This document shows positions 1-8,559 of a stretch of DNA of 64,000 bases, piece after piece. The notes under the pieces are model-generated. The model worked only from the letters and a program-made list of their open reading frames with translations, had not been told where the DNA came from and searched no databases. This DNA is from Halorubellus sp. JP-L1. Its GTDB lineage: Archaea; Halobacteriota; Halobacteria; Halobacteriales; Natrialbaceae. How positions within the stretch are numbered: the first letter of the stretch is position 1; each line of letters starts with the position of its first letter. The stretch is taken from assembly GCF_011440375.1 (NCBI RefSeq), contig NZ_JAAOIR010000001.1, positions 1,550,001 to 1,614,000 on the forward strand. Reading direction: 5' to 3'. Both the position numbers and the translations under genes were made by a program.

Positions 1-1479
1 CTCGCGGGGAACTTCGTCGGCGGCGGCCTCGGCGCGGTCGCACTCGCCTACGGCGGCGTGTTCGACGACGCCACCGCGAACGTCGCGATCGGATTCGCCG
101 AGAAGGGCATCGCCACGCCAGCCACCGACCTCTTCTTCAAGGCGGCGTTCGCCGGTCTGATCGTCGCCGGCGTCGTCTGGATCAACTTCGCCGCCAAGGA
201 CACGATCTCCCGGCTGGCCGTCGTCTACCTCGCGTTCCTCGCCATCCCCATGGGGAACCTGTTCCACGTCGTGGTGTCGTTCACCGAAGTGGTCTACCTG
301 GCGCTCGTCACCGGCGTCAACCCTGGTCCAGCGCTCGTCGGATTCGTGCTCCCGGTCCTCCTCGGGAACACGCTCGGCGGCGTCGTGCTCGTCACGGTCG
401 TGAACTACTATCAGACGTCCGACCAGCGCCTCCAGATCGACCGCTTCCAGAACGTCCGCCGGCTCTCGCTCCGCGAGTGGCTCGCCGGCTCGCTCGCCGG
501 CCGCTCGTACGTCCCCGTGATCGACACCCTCGAGGAGTTCGTCCGCGACCCGGAGGCCTACCGCGTCCTCGTCCCCATCGCCAATCCCCGGACCGAGACG
601 GGCGTGGTGCGCCTCGCCTGCCAGATCGCGAGCAGTCGCCAGAAGGGGAAGGTTCACGTCGTCCACGTCGTGCAGGCACCCCGACGGTGGACGACGGACG
701 ACGAAGGCCTCCAGCGCGAACGCATCACGCGCGAGTCCGACCGCCTCCTCGAGGACGCCCGCCGCATCGGCGGCGAGCACGACGTGACCCTGGAGACCTC
801 GACCGTCGTCACGCCGCGATCGTTCGAGGAGGTGTTCGCGCTCGCACGCCGGACCAGTCCGGACCTCGTGACGATGGACTGGGAGGAACGCGGCCTGTGG
901 AACTCGGCTCGCGCCGAGCGGCCGCTCGCCGAACTGACCAACCGACTCCCCTGCGACTTCCTGATAGCGAACGGCCCCGAGCTCGATCCGTCGCGGATCG
1001 TGCTGCCGACGGCCGGCGGCCCGGACTCGGACCTGACCGCCGAAGTCGCAGGGGCACTCGAGTCGGTGGCGAACGCCAGGGTCGAGTTACTCCACGTCGT
1101 CGACGACGAGGCCAACGTAGCCGCGGGCGAGGCGTTCCTCCGCGACTGGGCCGAAAAGCACGACCTAGAGGACGCGGAGATCACCGTCGACTCGGGCGAC
1201 GTCGAGTCCGCGATCGTCAGGGCGTCCACCGAGTGTACGTTGCTCATGCTCGGCGCGACCGAACAGGGCCTGCTCTCTCGACTCGTCCAGGACTCGCTAC
1301 ACACGGACATCATCGACGACGTCGATTGCTCGGTGCTGCTCGCCGAACGGCCGACCGAGCGGTCGCTGCGCGAGCGACTGTTCGGCGACCCGGTCCGGGA
1401 CCGCCATCCCGCGCTCGCGTTCCGCGACCGCGTCGACGACGCCGAGGGGACCGATCGGGCCGAGCCCGGCGACGAGTGA
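1..1479 (+). CDS. Formate/nitrite-type channel fused to universal-stress (UspA-like) domains, 5' end cut by window
   Basis: The reading frame is open from base 1, so the start lies outside the window. The first ~140 visible residues are hydrophobic and carry FNT-family glycine/asparagine motifs (LAGNFVGGG near the edge, LLGNTLGGVV about 120 residues later), as expected for a pentameric channel for formate, nitrite or similar small anions in the cytoplasmic membrane. The remaining ~330 residues are soluble and contain two UspA-like alpha/beta units (YRVLVPIANP... and SRIVLPTAGG...SVLLAERP). Haloarchaea often append stress domains to transporters, where they probably sense nucleotide or energy state (inference). 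The transported ion cannot be told from this fragment. The gene ends GDE-stop, and that end is copied in the 31-base repeats that follow. Confidence 0.85.
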   Translation, partial: LAGNFVGGGLGAVALAYGGVFDDATANVAIGFAEKGIATPATDLFFKAAFAGLIVAGVVWINFAAKDTISRLAVVYLAFLAIPMGNLFHVVVSFTEVVYLALVTGVNPGPALVGFVLPVLLGNTLGGVVLVTVVNYYQTSDQRLQIDRFQNVRRLSLREWLAGSLAGRSYVPVIDTLEEFVRDPEAYRVLVPIANPRTETGVVRLACQIASSRQKGKVHVVHVVQAPRRWTTDDEGLQRERITRESDRLLEDARRIGGEHDVTLETSTVVTPRSFEEVFALARRTSPDLVTMDWEERGLWNSARAERPLAELTNRLPCDFLIANGPELDPSRIVLPTAGGPDSDLTAEVAGALESVANARVELLHVVDDEANVAAGEAFLRDWAEKHDLEDAEITVDSGDVESAIVRASTECTLLMLGATEQGLLSRLVQDSLHTDIIDDVDCSVLLAERPTERSLRERLFGDPVRDRHPALAFRDRVDDAEGTDRAEPGDE

Positions 1480-1625
1480 CCGCCCAGGGCCCGATGCCGG
1501 CGACGAGTGACCGCCCAGGGCCCGATGCCGGCGACGAGTGACCGCCCAGGGCCCGATGCCGGCGACGAGTGACCGCCCAGGGCCCGATGCCGGCGACGAG
1601 TGACCACCGAGGGCCCGGTGTCGCC
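1471..1625. repeat. Tandem 31-base repeat, five copies, overlapping the stop codon
   Basis: Units lie at 1471-1501, 1502-1532, 1533-1563 and 1564-1594 and are identical. A fifth diverged unit is at 1595-1625. Each begins with the last codons and stop of the preceding gene (GACGAGTGA) and contains the palindromes GGGCCC and GCCGGC. Because 31 is not a multiple of three, the copies do not extend one frame. They fill most of the interval between this gene and pgi. Such arrays usually arise by slippage, and copy number is likely to vary between strains (inference). Confidence 0.95.
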
Positions 1626-1696
1626 GACCGGTCGACAGCGGAGCGCCGCGACCGGTGATGGCAAGACCCTTGTCGCCGCCGGGCGCGCGTTCGTCC

Positions 1697-2995
1697 ATGC
1701 ACGTGGACATCGCGAACGCACTCGCGGCGACCGCTTCGCCGGGGGTCTCGCGGGCCGCGCTGGAGCGTCTCGACGACCAGGTCGCTACGGCGCACGACCG
1801 CATCGAGCGCGGTATCGACGCCCGCGAGCACGGCTACGCGGCGCTCGCACTCCCCGAGGACGTCGACCTCGAAGAGATCCGAGAGACGACGCGCGCGTTC
1901 CCGGACACGGAGACGCTCCTGAACGTCGGCATCGGCGGGAGTGCGCTCGGCGCCGCGACCATCACGGACGCGCTCGACGCCGAGTCGGGCGTGGACGCGC
2001 ACTACCTCGACAACGTCGACCCCGAGTGGCTCACGGCCTTGCTCGACGAGGTCGACCTGGCGTCGACGACCGTGAACGTCGTCTCGCGCTCGGGGACGAC
2101 CGCGGAGACGCTCGCGAACTTCCTCGTCGTCCGCGACGCGTTCGAGGACGCCGGCGTGGACTGGACCGACCGCACGTTCGTCACGACCGGCGAGAGCGGG
2201 CCGCTGCGGCGACTCGCTGACCGCCACGACCTCCCGACGCTCCCCCAGCCCGACGGCGTCCCCGGCCGGTTCGCGGCGCTCTCGACCGTCGGTCTCGCCG
2301 CGGCGAGCGTCTGCGGGCACGACCTCGACGCGCTCGTCGCCGGCGCGAGCGAACAACGCGAGACGCTCGGGCCGTCGCTGTTCGACGCACCGGGGTACGC
2401 GTACGGCGCGGTCGCGTACGCGCTCGACTGCCGCGGCGCGAACGTGAACGCGATGATGCCCTATGCGGAGTCCCTCGAGACGTTCGCCGAGTGGTTCGCG
2501 CAACTCTGGGCGGAGAGCCTCGGGAAGGACGGCCTCGGCCAGACGCCCGCGCGAGCGCTCGGCGCGACAGACCAGCACTCCCAGCTCCAGCTCTACCGGG
2601 CCGGCCCCCGCGACAAACTCGTCACGCTCGTCCACCCCGGCAAGCGCGACGACCGCGAGATCCCGGAGACGGACGCCGACGAACTCTCGTACCTCGCCGG
2701 CACCGGCCTCGGCGACCTCGCGGACGCCGAGTTCGACGCGACCGAAGCGAGTCTCGCCGCCGCCGGCCGCCCGAGCGTCCGCGTGGCACTCGACCGCGTC
2801 GACGAGCACGAACTCGGCGCGCTGCTGTACGCGATGGAGGCCGCGTGCGTGCTCGCCGGCGAACTCTACGCCGTCGACACGTTCGTCCAGCCAGCCGTCG
2901 AGTGGGGCAAAAACGCCGCCCGCGGCCTGCTGGGCGAAGGCGACTACGCGGAAGCCGACGCCGTCGCCGACAAAGACACCCTCGTCGTCGACTGA
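1697..2995 (+). CDS. pgi: Glucose-6-phosphate isomerase
   Basis: This 432-residue phosphoglucose isomerase interconverts glucose-6-phosphate and fructose-6-phosphate in the cytosol. In haloarchaea this serves mainly gluconeogenesis and sugar-phosphate supply. Family signatures are the SIS sugar-phosphate site (NVGIGGSALGAATI, then SRSGTTAETL), the loop DQHSQLQLY, and a C-terminal segment FVQPAVEWGKNAARGL with the conserved lysine. I chose ATG 1697 (MHVDIANALAA) rather than an upstream in-frame ATG because the extra 14 residues (MMARPLSPPG) look untranslated and the shorter form fits the family length. It stands alone, with a CPBP protease gene following on the same strand under its own promoter. 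Confidence 0.95.
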   Translation: MHVDIANALAATASPGVSRAALERLDDQVATAHDRIERGIDAREHGYAALALPEDVDLEEIRETTRAFPDTETLLNVGIGGSALGAATITDALDAESGVDAHYLDNVDPEWLTALLDEVDLASTTVNVVSRSGTTAETLANFLVVRDAFEDAGVDWTDRTFVTTGESGPLRRLADRHDLPTLPQPDGVPGRFAALSTVGLAAASVCGHDLDALVAGASEQRETLGPSLFDAPGYAYGAVAYALDCRGANVNAMMPYAESLETFAEWFAQLWAESLGKDGLGQTPARALGATDQHSQLQLYRAGPRDKLVTLVHPGKRDDREIPETDADELSYLAGTGLGDLADAEFDATEASLAAAGRPSVRVALDRVDEHELGALLYAMEAACVLAGELYAVDTFVQPAVEWGKNAARGLLGEGDYAEADAVADKDTLVVD

Positions 2996-3043
2996 GCGAG
3001 CCAGCCGTCGGCCCGCTGCCCCAGGCGGAGACGCGCTCGTAAC

Positions 3044-3056
3044 GAAAGGGCCTATG
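3044..3056 (+). promoter_or_regulatory. TATA-type promoter of CPBP gene
   Basis: The segment GAAAGGGCCTATG has the common haloarchaeal promoter form and sits about 30 bases before ATG 3081. This supports a leaderless transcript and the choice of that start over the in-frame ATG at 3054. Confidence 0.5.
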
Positions 3057-3080
3057 TCGCGGGAGGCGCTACGAGTTCGC

Positions 3081-3854
3081 ATGTCGCTGGAATCCCGGGA
3101 CGCGTGGAATCCCGGTCGGTTCGTCGCCGCCGCGCTCGGGATGGCGCTCGTGGGCGCGACCGGTATCCTGGCGCTCGTGCTCTGGCAGTCCGTCGTCTAC
3201 TCGCTCGTGACGGCGACGATCTGGGAGCCGCCGCTGTCGGGTGCCCGGTCGCAGATCGTGTCCACGATCTCGCTCGGCCTGGGGATGGCGATGACGGGCG
3301 CCGGCTACGTCGTGTACACGAACCGATCGTGGGCGTTCATCGACGTCCAGTGGCCGTCACTGCGCGACCTCGCGTGGATCGCCGTCGGCCTCGTCGGTCT
3401 GTTCGCGCTCCTCCAGGTCGTCTCCATCCTCCTGGACGTCCTCGGCATCTCCGCCGCCCAGCACACGACGACCGAAGCCGCGAAGACCGAGCCGTCGCTC
3501 CTCCTCCCGCTCATCCCCCTGAGCATCCTCGTCGTCGGCCCCGCCGAAGAGCTCGTGTACCGGAACGTCGTCCAGAAAGGCCTCTACGAGCACGCACCGC
3601 GCGTCGTCGCGGTCCTGACCGCGAGCGTCATCTTCTCGCTCGTCCACATCCCCGCGTACGCCGCCGGCGCCTCCACGAGCGCGCTCGTCGCGACGCTCGC
3701 CATCATCTTCACGCTCTCGCTCGTCCTCGGCACCGTCTACGAGCGCACCGAGAACCTCGTCGTCCCCGCCGTCGTCCACGGCGGCTACAACGCCGTCCTC
3801 TTCGGACTCGACTACCTCGACCAGACCGCGAGCGTCGCCCTCGCACTTCTCTGA
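3081..3854 (+). CDS. CPBP-family intramembrane metalloprotease
   Basis: This 257-residue integral membrane protein belongs to the CAAX-protease/bacteriocin-processing (Abi) family. It has several hydrophobic helices, and the catalytic signature is complete: EELVYR (EExxxR) near residue 155, an FSLVH helix near 186, and VHGGYN (HxxxN) near 232. Members are glutamic-type proteases cleaving within or at the membrane. Substrates in haloarchaea are unknown. The start is placed at ATG 3081 (MSLESRDAW). The gene converges on the nob1-like gene, with about 50 bases between them. Confidence 0.85.
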   Translation: MSLESRDAWNPGRFVAAALGMALVGATGILALVLWQSVVYSLVTATIWEPPLSGARSQIVSTISLGLGMAMTGAGYVVYTNRSWAFIDVQWPSLRDLAWIAVGLVGLFALLQVVSILLDVLGISAAQHTTTEAAKTEPSLLLPLIPLSILVVGPAEELVYRNVVQKGLYEHAPRVVAVLTASVIFSLVHIPAYAAGASTSALVATLAIIFTLSLVLGTVYERTENLVVPAVVHGGYNAVLFGLDYLDQTASVALALL

Positions 3855-3908
3855 CGTCGCGGACGCGTCCCCGCGTTCGCCGGAACGACCGTTGCTCGCG
3901 GCTCGTCG

Positions 3909-4367
3909 CTACGTCGGGTTCTTCCGCGCGAGGTCGCTCCCGCAGATCGGACAGCGATCCCTGTTCTCGTCGAACTCGCGCCCGCACCCCTGGCACTGGA
4001 ACGACCAGTCGCGCTGTTCGCTGATGCCCTCGCGAGCGATCACCTCGACGCTCACGTCCAGGCGCTCCGCGACGTTCTGCATCGCGTAGTCGTCCGTGAC
4101 GAGCGTCGCGTCGAGCTCGAACGTCGCCGCGATCAGGCGGACGTCGGTGTCGCTGAGTTCCGCCAGGTCACCGGTCTCGCGCGCCGCGCGCTCGACGCGC
4201 TCGACGGTCTCCGCGTCCGGGATGTGGATGCGCATCCCCGCGCCCTCCATCGCGTCGAACCGATACCCGCTCTCGTCGGTGAGTTCCTCGCGGACGAGCG
4301 GGATGGTCGCGGTGTCGTCGTCGGCGTGGTACTCGTTGATGAACGCAGAAGAGTCCAGGACCTTCAT
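3909..4367 (-). CDS. nob1: Nob1-like endonuclease (PIN domain plus zinc ribbon)
   Basis: The protein is 152 residues. Residues 1-120 form a PIN domain with acidic positions in LDSSAFINEY (start), SDTDVRLIAA and LVTDDYAMQN. Residues 125-142 form a zinc ribbon, C125-x2-C128 and C139-x2-C142. Archaeal Nob1 matures the 3' end of 16S rRNA in the pre-30S particle, using PIN-domain acidic residues and metal. ATG 4367 is six bases after the stop of the PRC-barrel gene, so the two are very likely co-transcribed. The pair is divergent from infB, which suits a ribosome-biogenesis neighbourhood. Confidence 0.88.
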   Translation of the reverse strand: MKVLDSSAFINEYHADDDTATIPLVREELTDESGYRFDAMEGAGMRIHIPDAETVERVERAARETGDLAELSDTDVRLIAATFELDATLVTDDYAMQNVAERLDVSVEVIAREGISEQRDWSFQCQGCGREFDENRDRCPICGSDLARKNPT

Positions 4368-4373
4368 CCGAAC

Positions 4374-4619
4374 TTAGCGGTCGACGACGATGTAGTCCTT
4401 CACGGCCTGCACGCGCGCAACCGGCACGCGGAAGCGGCCCTGTTCGTCCCGGTCGTAGTCGATGGCTCGCGTCGGCGTCTCCTCGTTCGGTTCCACGATG
4501 AGGTCGTGGAGTTCGCCGCTCTTCATGTCCATCGTCACGTTGTACAGCGCGCCGAGCTCGGTGCCGTCGGACCCCATGACGGCCTTGTCCGAGATGTTCT
4601 CGGCAAGTATGTCGGGCAT
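4374..4619 (-). CDS. PRC-barrel domain protein
   Basis: This 81-residue protein is almost entirely one PRC-barrel domain (start MPDILAENISDKAVMGSDG, later LGALYNVTMDM and GELHDLIVEP, ending KDYIVVDR). PRC barrels occur in ribosome-maturation and photosynthetic proteins and bind RNA or protein partners. Pairing with nob1 suggests a part in rRNA processing (inference). An in-frame extension to 4742 exists, but a TATA-like box at 4641-4650 lies 25 bases before ATG 4619, so the short, leaderless form is preferred. Confidence 0.85.
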   Translation of the reverse strand: MPDILAENISDKAVMGSDGTELGALYNVTMDMKSGELHDLIVEPNEETPTRAIDYDRDEQGRFRVPVARVQAVKDYIVVDR

Positions 4620-4640
4620 ACCCACCCGTACCGAACGACG

Positions 4641-4650
4641 AGTAATAAAC
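4641..4650 (-). promoter_or_regulatory. Promoter of PRC-barrel/nob1 operon
   Basis: On the minus strand GTTTATTACT is centred about 26 bases before ATG 4619, the spacing expected of a haloarchaeal leaderless promoter. It faces away from the infB promoter about 80 bases further on. Confidence 0.55.
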
Positions 4651-4725
4651 GCCACGGGGTCACGGAACCGAGATTCGTCAGCGCGAGAGCAAGTCACGGG
4701 AGCGCTGCGGGGCCGATACGGCAAC

Positions 4726-4735
4726 ATTAAATGCC
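4726..4735 (+). promoter_or_regulatory. Promoter of infB
   Basis: ATTAAATGCC is a TATA-like box about 45 bases before ATG 4775. It predicts a leader of about 20 bases containing GGGTGGTC, a weak Shine-Dalgarno-like run, seven bases before the ATG. This supports ATG 4775 over the upstream GTG 4766. Confidence 0.5.
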
Positions 4736-4774
4736 GGCGCACGAACTTTCGAGTAGAACTTCTGGGTGGTCACC

Positions 4775-6583
4775 ATGTCGGACTCATCGGACGCCGGCGA
4801 CCCCGGCACAGACACGCTGCGCACGCCCATCGTCGCCGTCCTCGGCCACGTCGACCACGGCAAGACGAGCCTCCTGGACAAGGTCCGGGGCTCGGCCGTG
4901 ATCGAGGGCGAGGCCGGCGCGATCACCCAGCACATCGGCGCGACCGCCGTCCCACTCGACGTCATCTCGGACATCGCGGGCGGCCTCGTCGACCCGAGCG
5001 ACTTCGACCTCCCCGGACTCCTGTTCATCGACACGCCCGGCCACCACTCGTTCACGACGCTCCGGAGCCGCGGCGGCGCGCTCGCGGACATCGCCATCCT
5101 CGTCGTCGACGTCAACGACGGCTTCCAGCCCCAGACGATCGAAGCGCTCGACATCCTCAAGCGCACGGAGACGCCCTTTATCGTCGCGGCGAACAAGGTC
5201 GACACCCTCCCCGGGTGGAATCCCGTCGACGACGCCCCCATCCAGCAGTCCATGGAGACCCAGTCCGACCGCGTCCAGCAGGACCTCAACCAGCGCCTCT
5301 ACGAGCTCGTCGGCGAACTCAGCGACGAGGGGTTCTCCGCGGACATGTACTGGCAGGTGCGGAACTTCCAGCAGAACGTCGGCGTCGTCCCCGTGAGCGC
5401 GATGACGGGCGAGGGCGTCCCAGACCTCCTGACGGTGATGATGGGGCTCGCCCAGCGATACATGAAGGACGAGATGCAGGTCGACGTCGGCGGGCCCGGC
5501 GTCGGCACGGTCCTGGAGGTCAAGGACGAGAAGGGGTTCGGGACGACGATCGACATCGTGCTCTACGACGGGACGATCCGCGCGGACGACGTCCTCGTCG
5601 TCGGCGGCGAGAACGACCCGATCGTGACCGAGGTCCGCGCGCTCCTCCAGCCGCGGCCGCTCGCGGAGATCCGCACCGAGAGCCGATTCGAGCAGGTCGA
5701 CGAGGTCGTCGCCGCGGCCGGTATCAAGGTCGCCGCACCGGACCTCGACGAGGCGATGTCGGGCGCCCCGATCCGCGTCGTCCGCGACCGCCCCGTCGAG
5801 GAAGTCGAGCGCGAGGTCCGGAGCGAACTCGCGGAGATCGCGGTCGAGACCGCCGAGGACGGCGTCGTCGTGAAGGCCGACACCCTGGGGAGCCTCGAGG
5901 CGATGGCGAACGCGCTCGACGAGGCTGAGATCCCGATCGTGCGCGCGGAGGTCGGCGCGGTCGCGCCCCGGGACGTCTCGGTCGCGTCGACCGCCGAGGA
6001 GGACACGCACAAGACCATCCTCGCGTTCAACGTGGACGTCCTCGACGACGCCGAGCGCCGCGTCGAGGAGGGCGACGTCCGGATCTTCGAGAGCGACGTC
6101 ATCTACCAGCTCGTCGAGGAGTACGACGAGTACGTCGAAGCGATCGAGCGCGAGCAACAGGAGACCGTGCTCGACAACATCACGCGTCCCGCCCGGTTCA
6201 ACATCCTCATGGACCACACGTTCCGCCAGAACGACCCGGCGGTCGTCGGCGTGGAGATCCTCGCCGGCACCGTCCGGAACAACATGAACGTCGTCAAGTT
6301 CGATGGCTCGGAACCCGAGCGCGTCGGCCAACTCAAGGGCATCCAGGAGAACGGCGAGGACGTCGACGAGGCCCGGAGCGGGACGCGCGTCAGCCTCGCC
6401 ATCGACGGCCCGACGGTCGGCCGCCAGATCGAGGAAGGCGACGAACTCTGGATCGAGATCCCCGAGAAGCACGCGAAGATCCTGGAGCAGGAACTCAAGG
6501 AGGAGATTCCGATGGACGAACGCGAAGCCCTCAACCAGTACCTCGAGAAGCAACGGAAACGCGATCCGTTCTGGGGAAAATGA
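4775..6583 (+). CDS. infB: Translation initiation factor aIF5B (IF-2 homologue)
   Basis: This 602-residue GTPase promotes joining of ribosomal subunits and placement of initiator tRNA. The G domain is N-terminal: G1 GHVDHGKTS near residue 23, a switch region around [14 protein letters not shown]3 DTPGHHSF, and G4 NKVD. It is followed by the beta-barrel domain II ([16 protein letters not shown]), a central alpha/beta domain, and the C-terminal IF-2C-like barrel ([19 protein letters not shown]). The start is ATG 4775 ([11 protein letters not shown]). Length and domain order are those of archaeal IF5B, with no intein. A strong hairpin follows 12 bases after the stop. Confidence 0.96.
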   Translation: MSDSSDAGDPGTDTLRTPIVAVLGHVDHGKTSLLDKVRGSAVIEGEAGAITQHIGATAVPLDVISDIAGGLVDPSDFDLPGLLFIDTPGHHSFTTLRSRGGALADIAILVVDVNDGFQPQTIEALDILKRTETPFIVAANKVDTLPGWNPVDDAPIQQSMETQSDRVQQDLNQRLYELVGELSDEGFSADMYWQVRNFQQNVGVVPVSAMTGEGVPDLLTVMMGLAQRYMKDEMQVDVGGPGVGTVLEVKDEKGFGTTIDIVLYDGTIRADDVLVVGGENDPIVTEVRALLQPRPLAEIRTESRFEQVDEVVAAAGIKVAAPDLDEAMSGAPIRVVRDRPVEEVEREVRSELAEIAVETAEDGVVVKADTLGSLEAMANALDEAEIPIVRAEVGAVAPRDVSVASTAEEDTHKTILAFNVDVLDDAERRVEEGDVRIFESDVIYQLVEEYDEYVEAIEREQQETVLDNITRPARFNILMDHTFRQNDPAVVGVEILAGTVRNNMNVVKFDGSEPERVGQLKGIQENGEDVDEARSGTRVSLAIDGPTVGRQIEEGDELWIEIPEKHAKILEQELKEEIPMDEREALNQYLEKQRKRDPFWGK

Positions 6584-6595
6584 CTGTTCCAGCAT

Positions 6596-6617
6596 ACGGC
6601 CGCCGCCAGGCGGCCGT
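6596..6617 (+). terminator. Hairpin after infB, member of a repeated family
   Basis: A perfect 9-base-pair stem, ACGGCCGCC / GGCGGCCGT with loop GCCA, is preceded by GCAT and followed by TTTC. It lies between the convergent ends of infB and a GNAT gene, so it probably ends or stabilises transcripts. Four relatives with different but still pairing stems occur at 59293-59462. Confidence 0.75.
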
Positions 6618-6670
6618 TTCTGTGTGAGTTGCGGCGTGGTCCCGTCGACAGGCGGTTCGTGTTGTGCCCG

Positions 6671-7138
6671 TCAGTAGAGGGGTTTCGCGAACGTGACCTG
6701 TTTGGGTTCGTAGCCGCGGTCGCGGTAGAACTCGCGGGCGGGACGGTTCTCCCATTCGGCGGATACCTTGAGGAAATCGCAGTCTTCGCGGTCGGCGAGC
6801 GCTTCCGCGCGTTCGACGAGCGCGGTGCCGTGACCTTGGCCGCGGTGGGCTTCTTTCACGTAGAGGTCGTTGATGGAGGCGTAGCGGCCGCGTTCCCGGG
6901 AGGGGTGCTCGCCGAGTTCGACGGTGACGAACGCGACCGGGTCGCCAGCGTCCTCGCGGAGGAAGACGTGGACGTCGTCGCTCGCGAGGAGGCGCTCGAA
7001 TCCGTCGACGGCGTGCTCGCCGGCGTCGTCGCGGAGTTCGTTCAGGTCCGTGTAGGCCTCCATCTGCTCGGCGAGCGGGAACCAGAACTCGGTGGCGAGC
7101 AGGCGGGCGTCCTCGTCGGTGGCTTCGCGGATCGCCAT
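6671..7138 (-). CDS. GNAT-family N-acetyltransferase
   Basis: This 155-residue single-domain GNAT protein has the acetyl-CoA binding motif A (KEAHRGQGHGTALVERA), beta strands VAFVTVELGE and NDLYVKE before it, and the usual C-terminal ENRPAREFYRDRGYE. The acceptor substrate cannot be predicted. The start is ATG 7138 (MAIREATDEDA) because a TATA-like AACGCTTAAC lies about 30 bases upstream. A longer in-frame extension to 7195 would include that promoter. The gene is divergent from the hydrolase gene that follows. Confidence 0.85.
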   Translation of the reverse strand: MAIREATDEDARLLATEFWFPLAEQMEAYTDLNELRDDAGEHAVDGFERLLASDDVHVFLREDAGDPVAFVTVELGEHPSRERGRYASINDLYVKEAHRGQGHGTALVERAEALADREDCDFLKVSAEWENRPAREFYRDRGYEPKQVTFAKPLY

Positions 7139-7243
7139 GTCCCATCGTCGCGGCGTCGGCGAGTTAAGCGTTCCCGAGGGACGAGAGGCGTTCACAGGCG
7201 TCGAGGGTCGCTCGCAGGGTCGAGGCGGCGTCTGTGCGACGAG

Positions 7244-7250
7244 GGTTTAT
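7244..7250 (+). promoter_or_regulatory. TATA-type promoter of alpha/beta hydrolase
   Basis: GGTTTATG is centred about 30 bases before ATG 7278 and fits a leaderless or near-leaderless transcript. It supports ATG 7278 over in-frame upstream starts. Confidence 0.45.
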
Positions 7251-7277
7251 GTCCGCCGTCCTACTCGTTACGGGTCC

Positions 7278-7940
7278 ATGCCGCTCGAGCAACTGGACTT
7301 CGAGGTCGACGGCGAGGCGTACGAGGGACGACTGGTGACGCCGCCCGAGGGCGACGCCGAGTCGTGCGTGGTGGTGCTTCCGGGTGCGGGACACGGCCCG
7401 TTCGGGGACATCTTCGACATCGCCACGTACGAACTCGCGAGCGCGGGCGTCGCGTCGTTCCGGTTCGAGACGTGGACGAACTCGGACGAACTCGACGAGA
7501 AGTCCCTCGCCGACCTCCACGCCGAGATGGACGACGCCGTCGCGTTCGTCCGCGAGCGCGGGTACGACGACCTGTCGATGCTCGTCAAGAGCTTCGGCGG
7601 CCGCATCGCGTTCACGAAGCTCCCCGGCGACGTCGACCGCGTCCTCGGGTGGGCGCCCGCGGTCGTGTTCGCCGACGACTCCCGCCTCGACGAACAGTAC
7701 GACGTCCCGCTCGGCGACCTCGAGGACGGACTCGCGATCACACGCGGCGACGTTGCGGCCGCTGACGCAGAAGTCCGCCTCCTGTACGGCGACGACGACC
7801 ACTTCTACCCCGAGCCCGCCGAGTCGCTCGCCGACGCCCTCCCGGACGCGGAGCTGCGCGTCCTCGAGGACGAGAACCACTCGTTCAACGAACACCGACG
7901 GACCGTCGTCGCCGAGACCCTCGACTACCTCGCCGACTGA
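7278..7940 (+). CDS. Alpha/beta hydrolase (dienelactone-hydrolase-like)
   Basis: This 220-residue protein has the compact alpha/beta hydrolase fold. It shows a first strand VVVLPGAGHGPFGD that forms the oxyanion region, a nucleophile elbow VKSFGGR (serine within SxGG), an acidic loop LLYGDDDHFYP, and a late histidine in DENHSFNEH. No signal peptide or membrane segment is seen, so it is cytosolic. The substrate is unknown; esterase or lactonase activity is possible. A TATA-like box just upstream supports ATG 7278. Confidence 0.82.
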   Translation: MPLEQLDFEVDGEAYEGRLVTPPEGDAESCVVVLPGAGHGPFGDIFDIATYELASAGVASFRFETWTNSDELDEKSLADLHAEMDDAVAFVRERGYDDLSMLVKSFGGRIAFTKLPGDVDRVLGWAPAVVFADDSRLDEQYDVPLGDLEDGLAITRGDVAAADAEVRLLYGDDDHFYPEPAESLADALPDAELRVLEDENHSFNEHRRTVVAETLDYLAD

Positions 7941-7966
7941 CACCAATCGCAGTCATCAATCGCAGT

Positions 7967-7989
7967 CGCCGACGCGACGCTCGGCGACG
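7967..7989. terminator. Inverted repeat between convergent genes
   Basis: GTCGCCGA and TCGGCGAC form an eight-base-pair stem between the hydrolase stop and the convergent small gene at 8037. An 11-base direct repeat, CAATCGCAGTC, precedes it. It may act as a terminator on both strands, but there is no T tract. Confidence 0.4.
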
Positions 7990-8036
7990 AGAAACGAGAG
8001 AATCCGGGCAGTGGACGAACGCGAACGAACGATGCC

Positions 8037-8435
8037 TCAGCGAGCGGTCGGCGTCACCGACCCCTGCAGGGCCTGCTTCACCTGGAACGCGGCACTCGCC
8101 GCGAGCCCGCGCGCGACCTCCGCCTGCTCGTCCGCGTCGATCACGGGCTCGTCCAGATCGAGGTCCTCCAGTTCCGGCGTGAACCCCGCGCTCACCGGGT
8201 CGCCGACCGGCGGCTGCACCGCCACGCGAGCCTGCGGCCCCGACACCCCCTGGTGGACGTCGCCGTCGACGAGGTACTCGTTCGGGAGGAACTCCCGCGT
8301 CCGGGCAGCGATCGCCGTCACGTCGCGGCGAAGCGCCGACTTCTGCGCCGTCGACAGCTCCGGGACGTCGTCGGCGTTGCGCTTCCCCGCCTGCGTGATA
8401 CCCGGCAAACCAGCATAGGGCGTGTTTCCATTCAT
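8037..8435 (-). CDS. Conserved haloarchaeal protein (DUF5811-like)
   Basis: This 132-residue soluble acidic protein starts MNGNTPYAGLPGITQAGKR. It has a helical middle (STAQKSALRRDVTAIAARTREFL), a short beta region (YLVDGDVHQG, ARVAVQPPVG) and a Glu/Asp-rich helix near the end. From memory it resembles the haloarchaeal family DUF5811, which I could not check. No catalytic motif is visible and the function is unknown. The start is ATG 8435. Upstream on the minus strand, CCTTTTTCAC could be the TATA element and GGGAGGGT a distant Shine-Dalgarno-like run. Confidence 0.7.
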   Translation of the reverse strand: MNGNTPYAGLPGITQAGKRNADDVPELSTAQKSALRRDVTAIAARTREFLPNEYLVDGDVHQGVSGPQARVAVQPPVGDPVSAGFTPELEDLDLDEPVIDADEQAEVARGLAASAAFQVKQALQGSVTPTAR

Positions 8436-8559
8436 CGCAAGTGCTACCCTCCCTAGGGGCGGGTCGAGTGAAAAAGGTTCGGTCGGCGAACCGACCGCCC
8501 GTGGTCGGTGAACGTCGACGGTCGCGAGCCCTCGACCGCGAGCCCGCGACCCCGAACGG

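Noticed and set aside
1471-1625. CRISPR array
   Set aside because: Units are directly adjacent with no spacers, and no cas genes are present. It is a simple tandem repeat. The same applies to 12332-12437 and 30186-30272.
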